Source of the DNA: Symbiodinium natans
Lineage: Eukaryota; Sar; Dinophyceae; Suessiales; Symbiodiniaceae
DNA: 64,000 nucleotides
Direction: 5' to 3'
Assembly (NCBI GenBank): GCA_905221605.1
Contig: CAJNDS010000576.1
Coordinates: forward strand, 1 to 64,000
The position numbers and the translations under genes are program-made. A model generated the notes under the pieces. That model did not search any database. It was not told the origin of the DNA and saw nothing but the letters and a program-made list of their open reading frames with translations. Shown one piece after another: positions 53,190-63,770 of the stretch (position 1 is the first letter of the stretch; each line of letters starts with the position of its first letter).

Positions 53190-56125
53190 GGTGTCACGGC
53201 ACGGTGAGCTAAACCGCGCTACAATTATGATATAACGCGTTTTTCGAGTGCAGTCCAAGTGTAGGAGTGTACATTCCCATACCGTAGCGGATGAAGTAAA
53301 ATACCTAGGTGAGTGTTTAGGCACCACTTCCAATCGTTCTAACTAAACACTTACGCTGCAGAATTTCTCAGGATGTTGCATCATCGTATCTCTCCGCCCG
53401 CTTACACCACTCGGCCCTCCCCTTTCCTGGAAACTTCAGGCTTGCCGTTCTATAGGTCAATGGAAAGTGCCAACCTCACACCCGAGCAGTTGGTTCCCAA
53501 TGCACGTGGAATTTTTAAGAGAAAGGCCTCCTTTTACCATCGAGTCCTCTCCCCCACAGATGCCCCATGTTTCAGATTGATGAATACCTAGCATTGGAAT
53601 TTGAACCCATCTTTTCTCAAGTACATGCCTACCGATGCACCTTGGCAAATCGCCCGAGTCGCCTCCGCACCCAAGCTCAGAATCAACACACGCTCACTGC
53701 TAAACAACGACCTGGCCACATTGACATGGGTCGGACTCTGCCAAACACGGTATAGGCAGTGTCAAATAAACAAGCTACCGCATCTTTACTAGAACCTAGA
53801 AGGATTTAGCAGGCCCCTGCTATCTCAGTCCGACGTTGGGGTGGGCTTTTCACAAAGAATGTTGTGCAGCAGGCAAGACGCCACCATGCCATGGCAGGGG
53901 CCACCGTTGATGGTGACAAGGACGAATCCTTATGAGGGCTGCTTGTGCAGCAGGTTGTCAGTTCCAATGCGTGGACAAAGGATAGCCAAACCCGGCATGA
54001 AGACCTTTGTGCATCTTCATTTGCAAAAACTTCGGAACTTCCAATCCAACTGTCCTCATCTGTGAGAAGAACGGGGAACGCCGCGAACGCCCGCGGGGGT
54101 ACACGAAACGAGTTGTAGCACGTCGCCGCAGCCGCTAGAACATTGCATGTAAGACCCCCACAAACTGTGCCTGAATAGATTGGCTGCACGTGCATAACAC
54201 CTTTTGCTTGGCCTCGCTCCTAGCCTGCACCCGGAAACCCACCGTTGCAGGAGTAGTGGCCAGGCGCAACATGGTGCCTGAGCTGTGGGTTTGGAGCTTT
54301 TCAAGAGCTACTACTTCGGATGGTCTGCCTGAAGTGCGACAAGTGTACTCTGGAACGCACAGGCAGCCACACAGAGCTGGTGTAAACATCATGCTTTTTC
54401 ACCCGCTTTGTGCAGATGCGCGTTGCAGACATCGGTGGCGTCCAGCTTCACCCCCCTGAACTACAACAATAAGTTCAGCCCTTCCAGACTCGAAACAGAT
54501 GACGCCTGAGACGCACTGCTCCTCCCGATCCGATATCCAAATACAAGGTGCTGCTCTGCCAGTGAGCCTTGGTTGCCGAAGTCGTTCCCGATATCATCAA
54601 CCGAGTTGTGCTAAGTCCACAACTGCTTCCAAAAAAACATGTAAAGACACGGAGCACAGAGCATGACAAAAGCATGACAACCAAAGGGGCCTGCTTGAAC
54701 CTTGGAGACCTTGGTCTCCTTCGCTGTGACATCCTCGGCACTGACTCTGAAGGCTCCGGAAATTGCCGAAATTTGCCGAAATTGGTTTTTTTGGAGTTTG
54801 GGGGTTGCACGTCCTTTGAAGGTCGGTGGTACGGGATGCACTCTTCTCTACAAGGTTGTGCAAGATTTCGCTCTCTTGGCATGTCTTCCCAAAGAATCAA
54901 ATCGAAGCCGCCACCATCCAGGATCTACCCATATACGGCTCCGAACGTTCTTGGCTCCGGTAGCCCAAGGCACAAAGCCGCAGCCCAATTTCTGATCAGC
55001 CTCCCTTAGCTGCCCACTTTTCGAACACCGAGGCAGACCAACTCGGAGACCAAGGGGAACTCGGGGGGAGAACTGTTCTGAAGCTCAAAGGGCCCGGCTG
55101 AGTCTGTGGCGCTGTACTGACAATTCCTCCTTTCTTTGCCATATTAGGGGCCGACTTGGACGATGCTTTTTGTGCTCGGTTGTTGGTTGACAGTTGCAAC
55201 AGCCTTGGCACGAAGCAGCGAATCACGTCACGACAGCACTGGCCTCTGCGACCTCTGCATGCGTGATCTTTGCCGCAGGGCGTGGAGCAATGGTGATTGT
55301 GGTAGCAAACCTCCCTAGTCAAAACCCTGCATTTAGCATGTTCTTGCTGATGTCATGGGATGCCGACGGAGCACAAGTGAAGCTGGATGGCAGCCATTAT
55401 GCAGGCAGCTGAGCTGTCGAGCTTCTAGCCACGCTGTATCAGTTGCTGGCTGCTCTTTGATGGCTGATGTCGTGTTGATTGCTTATGTGTGTGGGTGGGC
55501 GCGTGTGAAGTGTGTGTGCATATATATATATATATATACATATATATCTATATCTATATTGTTATTTTTATATGTGTGTGTATACTTGAACTAAACTTCC
55601 GTTAGAGCCCTTGAAGTGGATCATGGCTGGGGCCGGCCATTCCCTGAAAAGACCTTGAGTGACTTGAAAGCATTGACAGGATTTTTGCCTGCAAAGCAAG
55701 CACACTTCCCCTCCAACTGGAGCCCTTGTTCCGGCTGTGGTTAGGACCAAAGGGGTAGAATGACTTGCAACACCTCACTTCCGAGATGTTCAGAAGCTGA
55801 GACAGTCATCTCCATGTGCTTGCGTGGCTCACAGCGACTTGGCTACATGCACACGGTTGATGGATCGATGGAACCCCCCCTCGGAAGCAAACACTCTCTC
55901 AGGCACTCGTCTCCGAAGTGACACGTGAGGCTTTTCGCGAGCATGAGGCGCCACTCCCTGCTACTCTTCACACAGCCTTCCCATCTGCTTCGGGCAGGTC
56001 TGCTGCACGTGCGAATCGCAGGCGGATCTCCAAGGCCTGCCATCGACTCCCCGCCCCCGGCAACAGTGGCTCACTGACTCGTGAAGCACACACTGGTGAC
56101 CCTTCACTGTCCCAAGCGTCATGAA
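53190..56125. other. Mostly unassigned; TA microsatellite
   Basis: (TA)n at 55,519-55,560. A 48-codon minus frame (55,140-54,996) reads MAKKGGIVSTAPQTQPGPLS and stops after KWAAKGG; it could be a terminal exon but is too short to call. Overlapping 140-codon frames at 54,475-55,009 on both strands cancel each other. Confidence 0.35.
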
Positions 56126-56131
56126 GCCTCT

Positions 56132-56464
56132 TCAAAGGCATTCATGCTTTTCGTTCATTGGAGTCCTCGCCTTAGAGTCTAAGCTGGGCTCCAGAAGGCA
56201 AATCTTGCCTTCTGGTCTCAGCATGCCAAACGATTGGCTGCCTCTTCGAGGTCTGTCCGAGGCTAGGGGGAGATAGGCATGCAACAATGCAAACGTCATG
56301 CAATCTCGGATGTTTGGATTTACAAACAAGCCATTGGGGGACAGGGATAACCTATCCAGTGAGACACTCCGCCTACGGCGGGAAATGCGTAGGGCTGCAG
56401 GGCCACCTCTCCTCAACATCCTCAACATCCTCAACACGATATTAACCGTGATTGACTCCCACAC
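56132..56464 (-). CDS. Candidate C-terminal exon of 110 codons, unknown
   Basis: Minus frame ending in TGA at 56,132. After a short Leu/Arg/Met repeat (three 9-bp GATGTTGAG units near 56,410-56,435) it reads LRISRRRRSVSLDRLSLSPN, LFVNPNIRDCMTFALLHAYL and GMLRPEGKICLLEPSLDSKA, ending NEKHECL. It is basic then mixed, and protein-like to the stop. It follows another minus candidate at 56,519-56,839. RRRRSVS is a typical basophilic-kinase-like site (inference only). Confidence 0.4.
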   Translation of the reverse strand: MWESITVNIVLRMLRMLRRGGPAALRISRRRRSVSLDRLSLSPNGLFVNPNIRDCMTFALLHAYLPLASDRPRRGSQSFGMLRPEGKICLLEPSLDSKARTPMNEKHECL

Positions 56465-56518
56465 GTGATCGGTGTGTGCCGTCTGCAGGGGCCAAAAGAT
56501 GGTGAGGGCCAGGCTTGA

Positions 56519-56839
56519 CTAGCCTAAAGCGGACTTTGTCATACTGCCCAATGCCCCCGCGGCCCCACGCAGTTCAAATTTGCGCCCTTCTCTTGGTTCG
56601 GAGCTGCTGCTTGAGGCCGTAAAGCAATGCAGGTTGCTTGCTTTGTATTCTTCGGGCTTGCTGCAGAGTCTAACAGTCCAACTGTACAAGTTCCTTGCAC
56701 AGCAGTAGCACTGACATGCATTGATCACTGCTGGAGCGGGAAGCTTCGAAATGCTTCGAGAGGCTTCGAATTCCAATGCCAACGGAGAGGATGTGGCATC
56801 TAGGCAGTCGCTGAGGCTAAGCAAGCCTGGCCTCGACAC
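56519..56839 (-). CDS. Candidate exon of 106 codons, unknown
   Basis: Minus frame with SLSDCLDATSSPLALEFEAS, KLPAPAVINACQCYCCARNL and a Ser/Glu/Arg-rich end SSSEPREGRKFELRGAAGAL, stopping at 56,519. A possible acceptor (CTTGCTTAGCCTCAG) lies inside its first codons near 56,813. The next candidate on the same strand begins 55 bases on, so both may be pieces of one gene. No domain recognised. Confidence 0.35.
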   Translation of the reverse strand: MSRPGLLSLSDCLDATSSPLALEFEASRSISKLPAPAVINACQCYCCARNLYSWTVRLCSKPEEYKASNLHCFTASSSSSEPREGRKFELRGAAGALGSMTKSALG

Positions 56840-57654
56840 TTCCTACGGTGCACATTGGTGCACTTAGTTGCTGTACAAATGAAGGAAGTAGTGTGCTACT
56901 GAGATGCTGGGAGCAGGAGTGGTTTGCTAGAAGAAGTCCGGCCAATCCCTCTTCATCTCCACACTGGCGGCCAACAAAGGCCAAGTTTTGCTCAGCTTGC
57001 TCAAACCCTAGCATTCGTCACTCACGTATCCAGGCAAAGTCTGCGGAAAGTACCCTGGTCCTTGGTTCACGAGATCCTAAAAATCCCCACTAACTCACTT
57101 ATAGAGATTGGACCCCCCAGCAAACACCCAGCAAGCATAACCGCACCATGTCACTATGGACACTCCGAGCTCTGACGTCCACGCAAGTGAGCCGAGGCTC
57201 CTTGAGAGCTTTTGCCGCTTCTGCCACTTCTGCCGCTGCGCTGTGAGGCGCTTTCCTGTGCTCCAAGTGTTCAATGTCTTGTTACCGAGCCACAAAGACA
57301 CGGCAAAGTCAAGCAACTGAATCAACCTCCACAGTTCTGGAACTTAAGAAAAAGCCAAAGAAGTCATCACCCTAAATCTGCCTCCTCGGCATCTGCTTCG
57401 TCCTCCTTTGGCCTGGCCCACTGCGATCGGCCACTGTTGCGGTGCCAATAGTACCTGTTGGCTCCGAGAGCCGGGTCTCAAAATCTATCGCACATCAGTG
57501 CACCTTGACAATAATTAGATGCTTGGCTATAAATCTGAGATTCGGAGATGAAGCATACGCAAATCTGTATCTTGTACATCCCCGTGCCATAGCTTCAGGC
57601 AGAAGCAACGACTGCCAAAAAGACCTCCGCAACAAGCAGCAACCCTCCTCGAGC

Positions 57655-57849
57655 CTAAGCTCTTAACGGCTCGGAGGTTTCAAAGTGCCCCCCAGGGCAC
57701 CAGGCCGACCAGTTAGAGTCAAAGTGTCGCTCCCATCCCACTGGAAGAAGGTCTTCCGCTTCTTCCTTGGGTGACCAGTCACGCGGTGCCGAAATCATTG
57801 GTTGAGGACCACTGAACATGCAAAATCGGCCTCGTCGATGCGCTCGCAC
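57655..57849 (-). CDS. Candidate exon with a degenerate WW-like motif
   Basis: The minus frame reads SAPRDWSPKEEAEDLLPVGW then ERHFDSNWSAW and HFETSEPL before a stop at 57,655. WW domains begin LP-GWE, have a D-S/N-G turn, a pair of aromatics and end T-W--P (family knowledge). Here LPVGWE, the FDSN turn and a T-EPL end fit, but the second Trp is Glu and the central YY is replaced by WSAW. The acidic run before it is common in such proteins. It may be a decayed or divergent Pro-ligand-binding domain, or chance. Confidence 0.4.
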   Translation of the reverse strand: MRAHRRGRFCMFSGPQPMISAPRDWSPKEEAEDLLPVGWERHFDSNWSAWCPGGHFETSEPLRA

Positions 57850-57859
57850 TGAGGGCTGG

Positions 57860-59140
57860 CTTCCTGAACATCAACATGTGAATCTCGAAGAACCATCGCC
57901 TCTTTGATGGTTCGAGCAGTCTAATTGACGAGTGCTCATGCAAGTCTCAGTAGTTGCGTCTGCTTGGCGAGCGTGAGCTGCCTTCAGAGTGGCCCAACAC
58001 AAGGCTATAAAAAGACTACAAACCTTCTCAACCGATTTCTCAAGCTCCTAACGGACTCCTCCCGGCCTCTTTCTTGTGGTTTGCCTCATCGGCGGCAAGC
58101 CTTCATGGTGGCCCGTGATTTCAGCTCGTGGATCAGCCATGATCAGCCTTCATCTACCACATGCTAACTCCACAGGACTAAGGTGAGCAATGCCTGCGAG
58201 TATGCACGCCGCCTACCTAGATCCTCCTTCCCCCACATCACCCAAGGTGTGAAGCTTTCGGTATCTCGTGGACCACGAGCTCACGGGACCCCACAGCTCA
58301 AACAGCTCCCTATAAGCCATGTTCTGGGCTTCGTGCACAAAATCCTCGTTGAGGAGTTCCGTGGCGCTCAGCCGCTTGCCTCGAAGCATGAAGAGGAATC
58401 AGCCGGAATGGGGTTTGAATTCGGATTTGAAGAGCTTTCGGCAAGCCTCTGTTTAAACCCGCCTCCCCTGGCTTCTGTGTGTTTGGGCTTTCGGTCTTCT
58501 CGCTAGTGGCTTTGTAGCCTTCGGGCTGTAGGAGTTTCAGCCATGGTGACACAGAGGTTGCCAGAAGTAATCGCAACAGAGCTGTTCCAGCCTGAGTAAG
58601 AGGGGGGGGGGATTGCAACAGGTCAATCTAGGCATTGCAGGCATTGCATCTTGTACAGAAATGGCTTGGCTTTGGATCTGTTACAGCAGGAACGCAGAGG
58701 CGGGGCAGCAGCTCTCATCCTTTGCATGTTGATGTACGAGGCTTGACTGGCTTGATTGGACTGCCTTGCTTAACAGATGAAGGTGATCCTGGGCACGAAA
58801 ATGAAGTGATAGTGAAAATCAGGTGTCCCGCCTTCTGGCCCAGGCGCGGACGTTCAGGTACGCTTTTTGTCTGCACCCATGAACTAGGGTGGTACACACA
58901 CAAATGAGTCTGTTGAATGGGTTGGTTGAGGTGAAGTAATGGCTTTCGCGTACGCCCGTCGCGCCCGTGATGAAAGGGATCAGACTGCACAAGAAAGCGC
59001 CCAACACAGCTAGATGAAGTTAACGAGCACTGAAAAGCAAGCTAGATCTTCGGGCAGGATCAGGCAACAAGGCCTTCTTCGAAAGCAGCTGGTCTTAATC
59101 TAGACTCTAGACGCCAACACGAGCGAAGAAAGCATGCGAG
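57860..59140. other. Two weak plus-strand frames, no firm gene
   Basis: 58,183-58,506 (SHVLGFVHKILVEEFRGAQP) and 58,635-58,907 (CLTDEGDPGHENEVIVKI) are mildly protein-like, with stops at 58,506 and 58,907. No splice signals or domain could be linked to them. Confidence 0.3.
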
Positions 59141-59147
59141 GGAAGAG

Positions 59148-59366
59148 ATGAAAGCACGACAACAAAAAGAAGGGCCGGAGGGAGGGTGTGAGGAAGAGGG
59201 AGAGACAAGAGAGAGAGAGAGAGAGCAAGAAAGAGGGAACATAAGAAGAAAACAAACCACGCGCGACAAAACAAAAAGAGAAAAGCCGAGAAAGGTGCGT
59301 CATAATCCTGCAGCAGCAGACAAAGAGTACAAGCATTGGAGCTTACCTGAGCCTCATTTGAAGTAA
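59148..59366 (+). CDS. Candidate basic, charged exon
   Basis: Plus frame of 72 codons: KARQQKEGPEGGCEEEGETR, an Arg/Glu run over a (GA)n microsatellite (59,205-59,225), then RKQTTRDKTKREKPRKVRHN and PAAADKEYKHWSLPEPHLK before TAA. Charged low-complexity coding is possible, but the purine bias of the DNA alone would give a similar product. It lies 18 bases upstream of the next plus-strand candidate. Confidence 0.25.
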   Translation: MKARQQKEGPEGGCEEEGETREREREQERGNIRRKQTTRDKTKREKPRKVRHNPAAADKEYKHWSLPEPHLK

Positions 59367-59383
59367 GGAAGGGTTTAATTCAG

Positions 59384-59674
59384 GGTATTACAAAGGGCCT
59401 GGTTCTTCAAGGACAAAAACGGTGCCATTTTACTTATGAGGATGTCTGGGTTCGAGCAACCTTTGTGTGGGAAAGCCAGATGGTCATGTTGGCAGGGAAG
59501 AGTCAATCAGTTCCGGCCGCAATTCCAACGAACACAAGCGAGGATATTCTGAGTCGGGCCAACTTTGCCCATCGCGACCATCCCTTTGCCAAGCTTACTG
59601 ACCCGAAACACACTCAGATCAGACCTGTCGAAAGGCGGAAAGAGGGTACTCCCAACAGACGAAGTTCTAGATAA
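59384..59674 (+). CDS. Candidate exon, mixed alpha/beta-like, unknown protein
   Basis: A possible acceptor GTTTAATTCAG ends at 59,383. The frame after it reads GITKGLVLQGQKRCHFTYED, VWVRATFVWESQMVMLAGKS, SEDILSRANFAHRDHPFAKL and a basic C-terminus (RPVERRKEGTPNRRSSR) to TAA at 59,674. The alternating hydrophobic pattern (VWVRATFVWESQMVML) looks like beta strands. The basic tail is typical of a real C-terminus. This is among the best exon candidates. The minus strand is also open over 59,782-59,507 but less protein-like. Confidence 0.45.
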   Translation, partial: GITKGLVLQGQKRCHFTYEDVWVRATFVWESQMVMLAGKSQSVPAAIPTNTSEDILSRANFAHRDHPFAKLTDPKHTQIRPVERRKEGTPNRRSSR

Positions 59675-60419
59675 ACAATCACACAGATGATATTGCACAG
59701 CTTCACAAACACCACAAACAGTTTGAGTCTTTAACAAATTGTATGTAGGTACGGAGAATGCCTTTTCCCATATCACACTCATTGAGCCTCGTCAAAGAGA
59801 CTTAGGCCCTCTGCATTCAAGCAAAGCTCTGAGGAACAGAGGTGCGGGCAGACAGTTCGAGTCACGCTTTTGCATTTGCGTTGACAAGAAGAAAATGTTG
59901 GTTGACTCGTGACTTGTTGGGGCCTTTCTGCTGGGGATTGGCTAGGAGCCCCCTTATGTCCTCATGTTGAGGTGCTTTGTGGACCTCTTTGGTGATGAGA
60001 GACATTTGCGGCTGGCTCTACAAGATAAGCCGGTGCCGTTAACTTTCTTGGGGATCACTTGTATCCCTAAAGGCCAACCTGCCCAGAACAATGAAATCCT
60101 TCAGCAACCTTTTCTTTGTAAAAGTCTATATCTTAGTGGCGAAGTCGTCTAAACAGGCGTCAGTTTACCTTGCAGTGAAGGTCAACTCTTGTTCTACTGC
60201 ACTGACATCTGAGCCTCTGAACTAAGTTCAGCTCTTTGTGCTTCTCCTGGCTTGTCATTCGGCGTAAACGCCTTCCTCTGTCTTTCTTTGTTGCATAGAG
60301 GTGCCCTCGTGTTGTCATCTTATCCACAGGGTTCGCTTCAGATGGCACCGGCGCCGTTTGCAGTTCTCCAAGTCTGCAAAGCTTCTTTCCAAGTAAGCCA
60401 GCTGGAAGCTGGCTGATCT

Positions 60420-60752
60420 TTGTCACGGGGACAGCTCGAAAGGCCGCACACTGGTTCTGTCTATGAGCCAGCCGCTGCAATACAGGATAGTTCCTGGCCA
60501 GCCATGGCAAGAAGTTTATGCGTGAACGTCACTGCAACGTTCGCCAACATCCTGCGACTGCTGAGGCATTTTGCGCGCGGTGGAAACCTGAAGAGTCCCA
60601 AAGGCTGTGTTACAAACACCCGTGGCTTCCCTTATATGGATAATGCAATCGGCCTTCTAGTTTCTGAGCTGCCAGATTTCCTCAGGGTTGCACACACTTC
60701 GTTTCCCTCCCTGTCTTGTGGTCTTACGCCGTTTCTGCAGTTTTCTGTGTGA
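60420..60752 (+). CDS. Candidate segment of 110 codons, unknown
   Basis: Plus frame; an internal ATG near 60,504 (AGCCATGGCAAG context) would give MARSLCVNVTATFANILRLL, then RGFPYMDNAIGLLVSELPDF and a stop at 60,752. Protein-like helices but short and without a domain. It precedes the 60,810 candidate by 57 bases on the same strand in another register. Confidence 0.3.
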   Translation: MSRGQLERPHTGSVYEPAAAIQDSSWPAMARSLCVNVTATFANILRLLRHFARGGNLKSPKGCVTNTRGFPYMDNAIGLLVSELPDFLRVAHTSFPSLSCGLTPFLQFSV

Positions 60753-60809
60753 GTCTCGCCATGCACACTAAGTGCGGATCCTCTCTCTTCGCTGGCATCA
60801 GTCTTGCAG

Positions 60810-61133
60810 GAAAATTGTATTGCCCAGCTCAGGAAAGTACAGCCCGGTGTTTTGTTAAATCGCCCCGCAGACTGTGCACGGATGGGGTCATTCACGACGT
60901 GCTGGCGAGCCGCACTGCTGCGTGTGGGTGTGCGAGTGCCCCAACGTGATACACGTGGGACAACACAACCTGAAGCCTTCACACTGGACGCAACCCTTGC
61001 CTGGATCATGCTGTGTACATCGGCGGATGAAGTTGTGGCACGTGGCGGAGATGGTGTCCTTCAAGGCTTTGAACGGGACGTTTTTTTGAATTTCTTGGAA
61101 CGACACCCAGCATCATCTTATCTAGCAGCATGA
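60810..61133 (+). CDS. Candidate terminal exon of 107 codons, unknown protein
   Basis: An acceptor (GGCATCAGTCTTGCAG) ends at 60,809. The open frame then reads ENCIAQLRKVQPGVLLNRPA, RVGVRVPQRDTRGTTQPEAF, TLDATLAWIMLCTSADEVVA and GVLQGFERDVFLNFLERHPA, stopping with TGA at 61,133. The composition is protein-like to the last residues (SSYLAA). The opposite strand gives only shorter frames. No domain recognised; one of the best exon candidates of the window. Confidence 0.45.
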   Translation, partial: ENCIAQLRKVQPGVLLNRPADCARMGSFTTCWRAALLRVGVRVPQRDTRGTTQPEAFTLDATLAWIMLCTSADEVVARGGDGVLQGFERDVFLNFLERHPASSYLAA

Positions 61134-61139
61134 GTTACA

Positions 61140-63150
61140 ACCTGGGTGAACCTTGATGTGCTTGTATTAAGGGGCACGCGCTTCCTTTGCATCCGACCAC
61201 ATTTCATCAACTTTTCTGCTTGGCACATTAACCACAGACATGTGCCAAGTGAACCGCAACGTCTGGGAATACCCTGGTCGTGGCTCTCGGCAGCGGATAT
61301 GGAAAAGAAGGCTAATTCTCTTCGACCAAGAAGCAGCCAGCGCATGTACTTCTACCGAACTCCCCAGCGGCTGTTGCCCTTCTAATCTCTCAAAAGCCAG
61401 GGCCACACAGATCTCATCGCAACACGAAGACAGTATCGAATCACTGAAAATCTAAGGTATCCCCCAACTCCTTAAACCGCAAGCCTGACGGCCTAAAGCA
61501 TGCCCTGAAGTCACCGAACGTGCCGAAGGCCGAGGTCGGGGCTGGGATCGGCGGCAACTCTCCTGACATGCCGATCTTCAGAATCCTGGCCATGATTTGG
61601 CAATGCATTTCATGACGCTAAGGGCTTTGAGGGCTTTGGCAACTGGTCGGCAGGCAAATGCCCGGAATTGGTTGAGAACGAATACTAGCTGACTCCAAGG
61701 CAGCCAAGACAATGCCTTACCAGCTCTTGAGAAAGAACTTCCTGTGGGTTATCCTGCAGATGTAGACCATTGGGGACCCTGGGTGCCGGGCGCTGCCATC
61801 AAGTTGTCAAAATGCCCCCACGGCGAATCTGCCGTAGCCATCCTCAATTAGGCAATGGCAGCACGGGAGGTTGCAATTTGGCCTTCAAGATGCTTCAAGC
61901 AAAGTCGCATCCTCTGGGTGGTCTAGCTTTGGTTCTGCTCTCACGTGGTGTGCCAGGAGTTCGGTGGGCAGGTTCAAGATTTGTCCAACATGCCAAACAT
62001 CGCCAACGTACACGGACAGCTGCAAACAGCTAGGAAACAGCTACACCGACCAGTGCAAGTCTGAGCACTCAATCACCAGGCATCCGAAACTCCATATGTC
62101 GCCTCGCAGCACTCTTGGAGGTTTGAGAGCGGCATGCAAGCTACGAATCTTTAGCTTCAAAAAAGTGGCCAAGAATCACCATTGAAAACAAATGCTGTAA
62201 AACCACGTACCTTGGAGGGCGACTTAAACCTCTATGAAAGGTTCGTTGCAAAACGTTGTGCAAACTTGAAGAAGGTCGTCGCTGGTCCAGAACCACAACA
62301 CATCAGAAATTCTAGCAAAAACTTGCAATGAAGTATGCATTTGAGGGTATGGCCGGGAGCCCCAGTTCTTCAAGCTCGAAATTGCAAGCTGTAGGACAGA
62401 AGACAATATTGACTATCGATGAATTTCGCACATCCAGAACCTGCGACTCCTGGACATTTTCCCGGCAAGAGAAAACGAGAGCGGGATGCAAGAAAGGTCG
62501 GCATCCAAAACCTTGCGCAACATCTATCCGCTCAGCTTCGAGCACCCTAGCAAACCCTTGCAAAGCTAATCCTTTGAACCCTGACCTCTGAACAGAGGAA
62601 GCAGCTCAGTCCCTCCGATGCTCGACACTTCTCAAGATCCTTCTCACGCGCCAGCCTGCTCGCCCATAGCGCGAATGCGTGAGGACCTGCGATCTGTGAT
62701 CTCATGTGAAGCCAAGGCTAGCGAAGTTTCTCATCAGGGCAGTATTTGCTTCAAGCCCTGTGTGGAAGTCATGCTCATCATCGCCAACCTCGGGTGCCAT
62801 CCATGGAATTGAGCCCTCGATCGTCACAGACGTGGTCTCCTGCAGGTCTAGGACTCTGTCCCGTCTAGCCCATGGACTCAGTTGTCATATGTTGACACAT
62901 GTTTTACACGCTTCGTCTGCTCACTGACTCGTTTGTCTTCGCAGGTGTCTTGTGGGTCTCCTTGGCGCGCTTGGAGCACCCAAAATCTGCCAGTTTCGCC
63001 AAGGAGTCCAAGCCCACGAGGACATTCGCACCCTGCAGGGGTAGCCGCATGGAATGGGGCGACTGTTTGCTTTGGATGGGTTTCCGATTAAAGACAAAGG
63101 AAAAAGTGGATGTTTCCTATAGGAGCCACCGGAAACCGAGGTTTCCGGTC
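61140..63150. other. Weak frames on both strands, no firm gene
   Basis: Plus 61,240-61,455 (EYPGRGSRQRIWKRRLILFD) follows the terminal-exon candidate. Plus 62,328-62,591 starts at an ATG (MKYAFEGMAGSPSSSSSKLQ) but is matched by an equally protein-like minus frame 62,563-62,312. I make no call. Confidence 0.3.
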
Positions 63151-63162
63151 AAAGGTCTCTCA

Positions 63163-63322
63163 GCGTGTCGTGATGCTGGCGTCTGCGAAATTCTCTGGCT
63201 ACGTACGATCTACAACCCTCTCGGTGCTCCCGGCGTGTCGTGATGCTGGCGTGTGGAGCGTCCGCAAAGTTGTGGCTACGATCGACCACTCGGTGCTCGC
63301 AGGGCGTCACGACGTAGATGTC
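63163..63322 (+). repeat. 70-bp tandem repeat, 2.2 copies
   Basis: GCGTGTCGTGATGCTGGCGT begins at 63,163 and again at 63,233, followed in both by AAATTCTCTGGCTACG/AAAGTTGTGGCTACG, CGATCTAC/CGATCGAC and CTCGGTGCTC. A third copy starts at 63,304 (GCGTCACGACG). The 70-bp period is not a multiple of three, so it does not keep a reading frame. Confidence 0.8.
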
Positions 63323-63519
63323 TCTAGGTTTCCTGGAGAGTGCTTGCTTGCACTTGCACCTTCAAGGTCTTTCACCTTTCTGTGGCAAGCGTTTGATCGC
63401 TTGTGACAAGGCTAGTGTCAAAAATCCCCATTTGACTCTCAGAAAGCGAAACAATTCCCTGTAAGAAACACACGTTGATCCTTGTTCTCGAGTTAACTTC
63501 ACGCATTAGAAAGGCTGGA

Positions 63520-63770
63520 TAGCTGAAGCGAGGCGAGAAGGGGGAGGCGGGGGCAACTCCGCCCCCCAATTGAACACAAGTCATCTTTATGGCATCATCT
63601 TCTTTTAAAGCAAGCTTGCAAGGCTTCAAAAAAACAAAACGCTGGGGGTTGTGGGTGGGAGGGGGGAATGCTCGCATGACGGCTTCGGAAAGGACTCGCA
63701 TGTTTTTATGGCATGACTCAATAGCCTTCTTAGATTCTTTATCAAGCAAGCTTGCAAGGCTATAACTACT
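63520..63770 (+). repeat. Hairpin repeat family, two diverged units
   Basis: 63,535-63,625: a G-run (GGGGGAGGCGGGGGCAACTCCGCCCCCC) forms a G/C hairpin, then TTGAACACAAGTCATC, AAAGCAAGCTTGCAAGGCTT. 63,650-63,760: GGGAGGGGGGAATGCTCGCATGACGGCTTCGGAAAGGACTCGCATG, then AAGCAAGCTTGCAAGGCT. Both keep the order of the 21-22 kb cluster. Confidence 0.75.

Noticed and set aside
61832-61841. CCGTAGCCAT, the first ten bases of the known dinoflagellate spliced-leader after its initial base (a shorter CCGTAGCC match at 15,522)
   Set aside because: The next bases diverge from the known leader; a ten-base match in a window of this size is not rare, so it is not evidence of a leader relic.
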